Source: Lachnospiraceae bacterium UBA3641 (GTDB lineage: Bacteria > Bacillota > Clostridia > Lachnospirales > Lachnospiraceae). Taken from it: 46,982 nucleotides of DNA. The stretch spans positions 1-46,982 of the forward strand of contig DFKQ01000033.1 of assembly GCA_002373875.1 (NCBI GenBank), in the 5' to 3' direction. Each line of letters starts with the position of its first letter. Position 1 is the first letter of the stretch. The position numbers and the translations under genes are program-made. The notes beneath the pieces are model-generated. The model made no database searches, was not told the DNA's origin, and was given only the letters and a program-made list of their open reading frames with translations. This document shows, piece after piece, positions 1 through 6,294 of the stretch.

Positions 1-191
1 CACGGTCTATCTGTCCCTGGCGTATTCCTGTGCCCAGATATAAGGGTCCTTTCCTCCGGCTTTGGCACGGACCTCTTCGATATTTCCGAGCTTTTCGATA
101 GTTATGGATGTTGTTCCCCTGTTTTCTTACGTATGCTCTTCTGTACATAGAAACTGGCAGAATTTTTGGATTTTGTAACTGTTAGCTTCAT
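1..191 (-). pseudogene. Transposase N-terminal remnant (IS1634/IS4-like), frameshifted
   Basis: Read leftward from the ATG at 191, which has a GGGAGGGT ribosome-binding site just upstream, the protein starts MKLTVTKSKNSASFYVQK, a beginning I associate with IS1634/IS4-type transposases. After about 23 residues the frame breaks near position 145. Adding one base restores a continuation containing TSITIEKLGNIEEVRAKAGG, and that frame then meets a stop (TAG) near position 8. The gene therefore carries a one-base deletion and a nonsense codon and cannot make a transposase. The rest lies outside the window. The family assignment is from memory of the N-terminus only. Confidence 0.55.
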
Positions 192-267
192 GACGATACC
201 CTCCCAACCCTTATTATAACACATATAGACACAAATAGCCACATAAAATTCATATAAATTTGACAAA

Positions 268-293
268 ATAAAAAGACCGGGGATCCAGTCTTT
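268..293 (-). terminator. Possible minus-strand intrinsic terminator
   Basis: AAAGAC (272-277) pairs with GTCTTT (288-293). Read on the minus strand the stem is followed by a T run (complement of the A run at 268-274). It would end transcripts coming from the right, just ahead of the transposase remnant. The stem is short. Confidence 0.35.
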
Positions 294-390
294 ACAAAGG
301 TTTGAGGGTTGTTTATGATTCAGTTGTTTGAGGTTGGACTGTCAAACTTCCGCGTACCGGCAGGTATCATGGAGATTGAATCGATTTATT

Positions 391-423
391 ATAGTAAACG
401 AAATTATTTATTTCGTTTACTAT
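391..423. repeat. 33-bp perfect palindrome (14-bp arms, 5-bp centre)
   Basis: The arms ATAGTAAACGAAAT (391-404) and its exact reverse complement (410-423) flank a TATTT centre. It has no T run and lies between the transposase remnant and the promoter of the reductase operon. It could be an operator, a small mobile palindrome or an insertion-element end. The sequence shows only the symmetry. Confidence 0.6.
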
Positions 424-471
424 ATGATTAAGAAGATGTCATCCCGTATGTCTGAGAATGCCGATAATTCT

Positions 472-502
472 TTGGACGTCGGGGTGACATTAATGTTATA
501 AT
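472..502 (+). promoter_or_regulatory. Promoter of the reductase-rhaD operon
   Basis: TATAAT at 497-502 is preceded by TGT, forming an extended -10 element. A TTGGAC at 472-477 could serve as the -35, but the 19-bp spacing is long, so the extended -10 probably carries most of the activity. The first ribosome-binding site follows about 50 bp later. Confidence 0.5.
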
Positions 503-560
503 GTAAGCCTGAATAAAGTGAACGGATCAGGTACTGATCATAAGAATGAAGGAGGAAGAA

Positions 561-1559
561 ATGTACAGACCGAGCGGGAAGAGATATGATAAGATGACCT
601 ATAACAAATGCGGTGAGAGCGGTCTTAAGCTGTCTGCCCTCTCTCTGGGGCTGTGGCACAACTTCGGAGATACGGGAGTGTATTCGAATATGAAGAGGAT
701 GTGTGAGACGGCTTTTGATAATGGGATCACGCATTTCGATCTCGCAAATAATTACGGACCCGAGTATGGGAGTGCCGAGAGGAATTTCGGACAGATCCTT
801 AAGGACAGCTTCGACGGGTACAGGGATGAACTGATCATAAGCACCAAGGCAGGATATGATATGTGGCCGGGACCCTACGGTGATCACGGCAGCAGGAAGT
901 ATCTGATCGCAAGTATTGACCAAAGCCTTAAGAGAATGGGACTTGAATATGTGGATATCTTCTATCATCACAGACCCGATCCGGATACACCGCTTGAAGA
1001 GACGATGGGGGCACTTGCACAGATAATAAACAGCGGTAAGGCACTGTATGCCGGTCTCTCGAATTATGATGGAGAAACACTTAAAAGGGCATGCGTGATC
1101 CTTCGTGAAATGAGAGTACCGTTTGTGATCAATCAGAACAGGTACAATATATTTGACAGGACAATAGAGGATAACGGACTTTTGCAGGCATCCATAGATG
1201 AGAAAAAGGGTATCATCTGCTTCTCCCCGCTTGCCCAGGGACTTCTTACAGACAGATATCTTAAGGGAATCCCCGAGGATTCAAGGATCAGTAAGGACGG
1301 GAGATTCCTTAATGAGAAGAGCCTGTCCGAGGATATGCTTGCTAAGATCAGGGCACTTAACGATATGGCGCTTGAGCGGGGCGAGGCCTTAAGCCGGATG
1401 GCATTAAGATGGCTGCTTGATCAGAAGGGAATTACTTCGGTTATCATCGGCGCTTCAAAGAGTGAGCAGATATTGACCAATCTTGAGGCACTTGATTCGA
1501 AGCCTCTTACAAAGGATGAACTTGCAAGGATAGATGAGATCGCGGGAGTGAAGCATTAA
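561..1559 (+). CDS. Aldo/keto reductase, YghZ (L-glyceraldehyde 3-phosphate reductase)-like
   Basis: The protein has 332 residues and a cytoplasmic TIM-barrel oxidoreductase sequence using NAD(P)H. The catalytic tetrad of aldo/keto reductases is visible: Asp and Tyr in HFDLANNYG, Lys in ISTKAGYD and His in FYHHRPD. The opening (YDKMTYNKCGESGLKLSALSLGLW) and the length match the YghZ branch, which is about 340 residues. I chose the ATG at 561 because AAGGAGG lies 5 bp before it; an in-frame ATG at 546 sits inside that site's lead. The gene is followed by rhamnulose-1-phosphate aldolase, whose product L-lactaldehyde is a plausible substrate (reduction to 1,2-propanediol). That role is inference from context. 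Confidence 0.85.
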   Translation: MYRPSGKRYDKMTYNKCGESGLKLSALSLGLWHNFGDTGVYSNMKRMCETAFDNGITHFDLANNYGPEYGSAERNFGQILKDSFDGYRDELIISTKAGYDMWPGPYGDHGSRKYLIASIDQSLKRMGLEYVDIFYHHRPDPDTPLEETMGALAQIINSGKALYAGLSNYDGETLKRACVILREMRVPFVINQNRYNIFDRTIEDNGLLQASIDEKKGIICFSPLAQGLLTDRYLKGIPEDSRISKDGRFLNEKSLSEDMLAKIRALNDMALERGEALSRMALRWLLDQKGITSVIIGASKSEQILTNLEALDSKPLTKDELARIDEIAGVKH

Positions 1560-1586
1560 GCGGTAATCGCAAGTAAGGCTGAATCC

Positions 1587-1721
1587 ATGTACGATCATGT
1601 GACCAATAAATGGGACAAAGAGCATCCTGCGCCCCTTGACCCCGGAACGGACAAGGCGCATGATTTTGTGGGGACATGGGGAAGTGATGAGGATAACAGG
1701 ATAAGGATGAAGGAGATATAA
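1587..1721 (+). CDS. Small ORF of 44 codons, unknown, in frame after the reductase stop
   Basis: This ORF fills the space between the reductase and rhaD and ends 2 bp before the rhaD ATG. The predicted peptide is charged and soluble, with MYDHVTNKWDKEHPAPLDP near its start, and has no membrane segment or known motif I can recognise. A weak TAAGG lies about 8 bp upstream of the ATG. It is in the same frame as the reductase, and the ten codons between the reductase TAA and this ATG are also open. It could be an independent small protein, a readthrough extension, or the tail of a decayed gene. Its codon use resembles that of its neighbours. Confidence 0.35.
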   Translation: MYDHVTNKWDKEHPAPLDPGTDKAHDFVGTWGSDEDNRIRMKEI

Positions 1722-1723
1722 CT

Positions 1724-2545
1724 ATGAAAGTACTTGAATCTGATTTTGCACTTGGATTTATCAGGATGGCCGATGACGGATGGCAGCTTGGATTCCATGA
1801 GAGGAACGGAGGTAATCTGTCCTACAGGATCAAGCCGTCTGAAATAGAGGAGGTAAGAGAGGATCTTACCCCGGGTGAATGGCATGATATAGGAGCCGTG
1901 GCCGGGGAAGTGGCAGGTGAATATTTCATGGTCACGGGAAGCGGCAAGTTCTTCAGGAATGTTGCTCTTGCACCTGATGAGGCAACGGGCATAATAGAAA
2001 TAAGTGAAGACGGAGCCGGGTACAGGATCGTGTGGGGGCTTAAAAACGGAGCCGTACCAACATCCGAGCTTCCGTCCCACCTTCTCAACCAGTCGGTCAA
2101 GAAGAGGGTGACGGGCGGTAAGAGCAGAGTCATTTATCACGCTCATCCGGCCAATATCATAGCACTGACCTTCATCCTGCCTCTTGATGATAAGATATTC
2201 ACACGGGAGCTCTGGGAGATGATGACGGAGTGTCCCATTGTATTTCCCGAAGGGGTCGGAGTCGTTCCCTGGATGGTTCCGGGAGGCCGTGAGATAGCAG
2301 AAGCCTCATCAAGGCTCATGGAGGAGCATAATGCTGTCATATGGGCTCATCACGGGCTGTTTGCGGCAGGAGAGGACTTCAATCTGACCTTTGGTCTGTT
2401 CCATACCATAGAGAAGGCGGCAGAGATCCTTCTTAAGGTTATGAATGTGACCGATAAGAAGAGGCAGACAATAACTCCGGATGATCTGAGGCATCTTGCC
2501 AGGGCCTTCAATGTTGTACTTCCGGAAAAGTATCTGTATGATTAA
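1724..2545 (+). CDS. rhaD: Rhamnulose-1-phosphate aldolase
   Basis: This class II aldolase has 273 residues. It cleaves L-rhamnulose 1-phosphate to dihydroxyacetone phosphate and L-lactaldehyde in the cytoplasm. The metal-binding histidines are visible in VIYHAHPANI and in AVIWAHHGLFAAG, and GGNLSYR and VTGSGKFFRN match the phosphate-binding part of the RhaD family. The length equals that of typical RhaD. AAGGAG lies 8 bp before the ATG. Rhamnose isomerase and rhamnulokinase are not in the window, so either they lie elsewhere or this enzyme serves another deoxy-sugar route. A terminator follows directly. Confidence 0.9.
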   Translation: MKVLESDFALGFIRMADDGWQLGFHERNGGNLSYRIKPSEIEEVREDLTPGEWHDIGAVAGEVAGEYFMVTGSGKFFRNVALAPDEATGIIEISEDGAGYRIVWGLKNGAVPTSELPSHLLNQSVKKRVTGGKSRVIYHAHPANIIALTFILPLDDKIFTRELWEMMTECPIVFPEGVGVVPWMVPGGREIAEASSRLMEEHNAVIWAHHGLFAAGEDFNLTFGLFHTIEKAAEILLKVMNVTDKKRQTITPDDLRHLARAFNVVLPEKYLYD

Positions 2546-2549
2546 AGGT

Positions 2550-2586
2550 AAAAAGGCTTCGGATCATTAGATCCGGAGCCTTTTTA
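2550..2586 (+). terminator. Intrinsic terminator after rhaD
   Basis: AAAAAGGCTTCGGAT (2550-2564) pairs with ATCCGGAGCCTTTTT (2571-2585), with one G-T wobble and a 6-nt loop, and ends in a T run. It closes the reductase-rhaD operon; the A/T arms may let it work in both directions. Confidence 0.85.
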
Positions 2587-2696
2587 CTTGTAAGCGGGTT
2601 GAGCTGGTCATTGTACGCCGTTTTGTGCATAGGTTACAAATTTAAGTAAAGTAAATTGTGAATTAGGTAAAAACAAGGTAAATTTGGGAAAATTAC

Positions 2697-2724
2697 TTGA
2701 CTAATTCGTATGGACGGATATACT
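2697..2724 (+). promoter_or_regulatory. Promoter of the mannan importer operon
   Basis: TTGACT (2697-2702) and TATACT (2719-2724) are 16 bp apart, about 55 bp upstream of the binding-protein gene. The -10 overlaps a dyad (ACTTAA-A-TTAAGT, 2722-2734), and related TTAAGTAA/TTACTTAA words occur at about 2642-2650 and 2752-2760. These could be operator sites. No expression data support this. Confidence 0.6.
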
Positions 2725-2778
2725 TAAATTAAGTAATTCGCAATCAACTTTACTTAAATTAATTAGGAGGAAAAACTT

Positions 2779-4233
2779 ATGAAGTTGAAAAAAGTAATGG
2801 CAATCTGTCTGGCATCGGCAATGACCTTCTCTCTTGCAGCATGCGGCGGGGCTGCAGCAGCTCCTGCTCCGGCAGCAGAAGAAAGCGCAGCGGATGAGGC
2901 AGAAGAAACAGAGGCAGAAGAAACAGTGGCTGAGGATACGGAAGCATCCGATGAGGCAGAAGAAGGTGGTATTCCTTCTTACACGCAGCTTGATCTTAGC
3001 CAATACACCGATACGGAAGCTACCATCAAGTTCCTGCATCATAAGACTGACCGCGCCGAGGACGGAACAATGGATAAGATGGTAGCCGCATTCAATAATG
3101 AATTCCCGAATATCAAGGTTGAAATGGAAGCGGTTACGGATTATGCCGAGGACTCACTCCTTCGTCTTTCCACGGGTGACTGGGGCGATATAATGTTCAT
3201 CCCTGCGGTTGACAAGGTTGATCTTCCCGAGTTCTTCATGCCCTTTGATACGCTTGACAATCTTTCGGCTGAACTTAATTTCGTAGATAACTGGGAGTAT
3301 GAAGGAAATTGCTATGGTATTCCTTACATGGCCAACGCCCAGGGCGTTCTTTACAACAAGGCAGTATTTGAGGAGGCAGGGATAACCGATCTTCCCACAA
3401 CTCCCACCGAATTCCTCGAAGATCTTAAGCTTATCAAGGAGAAGACGGACGCCATCCCTCTTTACACCAACTATGCGGCCGGCTGGACCATGGGCGCATG
3501 GGATGCCTATATAGGTATAGTATCAAACGGTGATGACACCTTCATGCAGCAGAAATTTGCTCATACAGCAGAGCCCTTTAAGGATCCCGGCGATGATACC
3601 GGTATCTACAACCTTTACAGGATCCTCTATGATGCGGTTGCCCAAGGACTTATCGAGGATGACTACACTACCACGGACTGGGAGTCATGTAAGGGTATGC
3701 TCAACCGCGGCGAGATCGGAACAATGGTTCTTGGATCATGGGCATATGCTCAGATGCAGGAAGCAGGCGACACTCCCGAGAACGTAGGATATATGCCCTT
3801 CCCCATGACAGTAGGCGGCAAGCAGTATGTTAACGCAGGCGGTGACTACAACTATTGTATCAATGTTAATGCATCCGATGAGAATAAGCTTGCATCACTT
3901 ATATTCGTAAAGTGGATGGTTGAGAAGTCAGAATGGTGCTACAACGAAGGCGGTTACACGGTAGTTAAGGACGGCAAGAACCCTGAAATGTATGCTGCAT
4001 TTGACGGCTGCGAGGTTCTTTCGGACCAGCCGGCCAAGGCAGGAGAAGAGACCATGCTTAATGATATAAACGCTGAATCAGAGCTCTCCTTCAACGCAGG
4101 CGGAAACGATAAGGTTCAGAGGATCGTTGAAGCGGCAGCCACAGGTTCCGAATCTCTCGATGATATTTATGCGGAATGGACTCAGAAGTGGAACGATGCT
4201 CAGGAAGAGCTTGAGATCTCCGTAGATTATTGA
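2779..4233 (+). CDS. Sugar ABC transporter substrate-binding lipoprotein
   Basis: The protein has 484 residues. A lipoprotein signal with a basic start, hydrophobic core and lipobox LAAC puts the lipidated Cys at residue 22. An Ala/Glu-rich linker (about 24-65) follows, then a family 1 solute-binding fold. It should be anchored outside the membrane and deliver oligosaccharide to the two permeases encoded next. AGGAGG lies 8 bp before the ATG. The genes downstream (beta-mannosidase, mannose isomerase, cellobiose 2-epimerase) suggest beta-manno-oligosaccharides as cargo. That is inference, since the ligand cannot be read from sequence. No ATPase gene is nearby, as is usual for importers sharing an MsmX-type ATPase. 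Confidence 0.88.
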   Translation: MKLKKVMAICLASAMTFSLAACGGAAAAPAPAAEESAADEAEETEAEETVAEDTEASDEAEEGGIPSYTQLDLSQYTDTEATIKFLHHKTDRAEDGTMDKMVAAFNNEFPNIKVEMEAVTDYAEDSLLRLSTGDWGDIMFIPAVDKVDLPEFFMPFDTLDNLSAELNFVDNWEYEGNCYGIPYMANAQGVLYNKAVFEEAGITDLPTTPTEFLEDLKLIKEKTDAIPLYTNYAAGWTMGAWDAYIGIVSNGDDTFMQQKFAHTAEPFKDPGDDTGIYNLYRILYDAVAQGLIEDDYTTTDWESCKGMLNRGEIGTMVLGSWAYAQMQEAGDTPENVGYMPFPMTVGGKQYVNAGGDYNYCINVNASDENKLASLIFVKWMVEKSEWCYNEGGYTVVKDGKNPEMYAAFDGCEVLSDQPAKAGEETMLNDINAESELSFNAGGNDKVQRIVEAAATGSESLDDIYAEWTQKWNDAQEELEISVDY

Positions 4234-4289
4234 TCACCTGATTATTGATCAACTAAAAAAGGACCCGTGAATCGGATAAGTCCTTAATG

Positions 4290-4319
4290 TGTGCCGGCTG
4301 TGTTCGCGCAGCCGGCACA
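4290..4319 (+). promoter_or_regulatory. Strong intercistronic hairpin after the binding-protein gene
   Basis: The arms TGTGCCGGCTG (4290-4300) and CAGCCGGCACA (4309-4319) form an 11-bp GC-rich stem with an 8-nt loop. No T run follows on the plus strand. It probably protects the upstream mRNA or partly attenuates transcription, so that the binding protein is made in excess over the permeases. Confidence 0.6.
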
Positions 4320-4368
4320 AATAAAAAAGAGAGCAGATTTTAGTTTTGATATACAAGGAGAGGGTTAT

Positions 4369-5307
4369 ATGAACGCATCGGCAAAAGCTACTGTAAAAAG
4401 AAATAAGCGCACATTCGGTGAATGGTTAAAGAGCAGGGATGGCCAGAAGGTGCTGGTCATGTTAGCCTTCCTCATCATACCGCTTGTACTGTTGATGGTA
4501 TTCACCTATATCCCCTTTGCGGAAATGGTGAAGTTTTCCTTCTACAACATGAAGTATGTGGGAGCCAGGAAGTTCGTCGGATGGAAGAATTATATCAAGG
4601 TATTCTCAAGGAAGGATTGTTTCGGAGCCCTTAAGCTGTCCCTGTATTATATGGGCGGATCGGTGATCCAGCTTTCCCTGGCCCTGTATCTTGCAACTAT
4701 ATTAAGCTTCAAGGTAAAGGGCGGTGACCTCTTCAAGGGATTTATGTTCTTTCCTTTTCTTATAAACGGAATCGCGATAGGCTTTATCTTCAAGTTCTTC
4801 TATACCAGAGGCTTTGTGTTCGATACGGTTCTTCAGTGGTGCGGCTTTCAGCTGGATAACCTCCCTTACTGGCTTAAAGACCGCAGCATTAACAACATTT
4901 CGCTGGTGGGAACCAGCGTATGGCGGTACTTCGGACAGAATATGGTCCTGTTTATAGGTGCGATAATGTCTGTTGACAATGAACTGTATGAGGCTGCCAT
5001 GCTTGACGGAGCCAATAAGTTCCAACAGTTCAAATATATAATAATGCCCAGTATCAAGACCATATTCGTTCTGAATGTCATCCTTTCCATATCGGGTTCG
5101 CTGAGTGCCTTCGAACCTCCCTATGTTATAACGGACGGTGCCAACGGAACAGGAACTTATTTCGTGGTCATGCATGAGATAGCCCACACCCAGCAGAAGG
5201 TTGGCCTGGCCTCGGCCATGGCGGTTGTGCTGCTGTTGATAATATTTGTTGTAACGATATTGCAGAAGCTGTTCTTTAAGTATGTGTTCAAAGACGGAAC
5301 GGAGTAG
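4369..5307 (+). CDS. Sugar ABC transporter permease (MalF/UgpA type)
   Basis: The 312-residue protein has about six membrane segments and is the first permease of the importer. The EAA loop that contacts the ATPase is clear (YEAAMLDGANKFQQFKYIIMP). I start at the ATG at 4369, which AAGGAGAGG precedes; the same frame is open upstream to a GTG at 4291, but that lies inside the intercistronic hairpin. The gene lies between the binding protein and a second permease and is co-transcribed with both. Confidence 0.88.
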   Translation: MNASAKATVKRNKRTFGEWLKSRDGQKVLVMLAFLIIPLVLLMVFTYIPFAEMVKFSFYNMKYVGARKFVGWKNYIKVFSRKDCFGALKLSLYYMGGSVIQLSLALYLATILSFKVKGGDLFKGFMFFPFLINGIAIGFIFKFFYTRGFVFDTVLQWCGFQLDNLPYWLKDRSINNISLVGTSVWRYFGQNMVLFIGAIMSVDNELYEAAMLDGANKFQQFKYIIMPSIKTIFVLNVILSISGSLSAFEPPYVITDGANGTGTYFVVMHEIAHTQQKVGLASAMAVVLLLIIFVVTILQKLFFKYVFKDGTE

Positions 5308-5321
5308 GAAGACGTATTGTA

Positions 5322-5349
5322 TGTCATTACGGACGAAGTGAAGAATCTT
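5322..5349 (+). repeat. TGTCATTC-family interspersed repeat, copy 1
   Basis: The copy begins TGTCATTACGGACG and ends GTGAAGAATCTT. It matches copies at 22443-22476, 43202-43229 and (minus strand) 34592-34618. It lies between the two permease genes and ends 18 nt before the next start codon. Confidence 0.7.
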
Positions 5350-5367
5350 TAACAGAAAGGGAAAAAA

Positions 5368-6216
5368 ATGAGTATCTCAGAAAAAATCGGAAAATCTGCT
5401 TTAACGATCCTTAAATATTTTTCACTGGTGTTCTTCTCATTTGTTGCACTGCTGCCCGTTGTATCATGTGTGATCACGGCCTTCAAGACGGATGAGGAAT
5501 ACCAGAACACAAATGTTATGGTGCTCCCGCACAGCTGGCTTAACTTTGACAATTTCGTAAATGCATTCAATAAAGCCGGAATGGGACGGGCCTTCATCAA
5601 TTCAACGGTAATACTCATATGCGTGCTCTTGTTCTCAACCCTTATAGGAACCCAGCTGGCATATGTACTTAACCGGTTCACCTTTCCCGGAAACAAGCTT
5701 ATAAGAAATATGTTTTTGTTTGCTTCCATGCTCCCGGGTGTTGCGATGCAGATACCTGTTTATGAGATCATGTACAAGCTTGGCTTTATAAACCTGCTTC
5801 CGGGATATATAATAGTCATGTGCGGAACCGATGTTATAGCGATATACATTTACATCCAGTTCTTCGAGAATATAGATGTTTCACTGGATGAATCCGCAAT
5901 AGTGGACGGGGCATCATATTTCACGATCTTCTACAGGATCCTGCTTCCGCTCTTAAAGCCCGCGATAGTAACATCCTGTATCCTTAAGGGTGTGGGAACC
6001 TATAATGAATACTATATGGCCAACATGTACCTTCAGGATAAGACGAGACTGGCCACGGTGGCGACTTCGCTGTATACCTTCGTGGGACCTCTGGGCAGCA
6101 AGTACAATCTTATCTGCGCAGGTGTTATAATATCATTGTTACCCGCTCTTATTGTATTCATCACGTGCCAGAAGCAGATATATTCAGGCCTTACATCGGG
6201 AGCCGTTAAGGGTTGA
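5368..6216 (+). CDS. Sugar ABC transporter permease (MalG type)
   Basis: The 282-residue protein has about six membrane helices and the EAA motif DESAIVDGASYFTIFYRILLP. It forms the membrane channel with the permease encoded just upstream. The ATG at 5368 is preceded by AAAGGG about 7 bp upstream, a modest ribosome-binding site. An interspersed repeat fills most of the 60-bp gap before it. The gene is followed after 78 bp by the beta-mannosidase gene, which supports an operon for manno-oligosaccharide uptake and breakdown. Confidence 0.88.
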   Translation: MSISEKIGKSALTILKYFSLVFFSFVALLPVVSCVITAFKTDEEYQNTNVMVLPHSWLNFDNFVNAFNKAGMGRAFINSTVILICVLLFSTLIGTQLAYVLNRFTFPGNKLIRNMFLFASMLPGVAMQIPVYEIMYKLGFINLLPGYIIVMCGTDVIAIYIYIQFFENIDVSLDESAIVDGASYFTIFYRILLPLLKPAIVTSCILKGVGTYNEYYMANMYLQDKTRLATVATSLYTFVGPLGSKYNLICAGVIISLLPALIVFITCQKQIYSGLTSGAVKG

Positions 6217-6294
6217 ATTGAGCATACGGCCAAGAGGAGTCGGCAGCTAATGTAAAATTGATCCTGAGCAAACGAAGGATCTGAAGGAGAAAAA

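Noticed and set aside
315..431. 38-codon ORF (starts MIQLFEVGLSNFRVP) left of the reductase promoter
   Set aside because: Its last third is a translation of the 33-bp palindrome and only a weak GAGGG precedes it. It could be a gene-fragment relic, but I cannot support it.
420..971. Minus-strand frame of 183 codons over the reductase start
   Set aside because: It overlaps the reductase gene and its promoter in antisense and has no family signature.
4291..4368. Upstream extension of the first permease gene
   Set aside because: The in-frame GTG lies inside the intercistronic hairpin, and AAGGAGAGG clearly serves the ATG at 4369.
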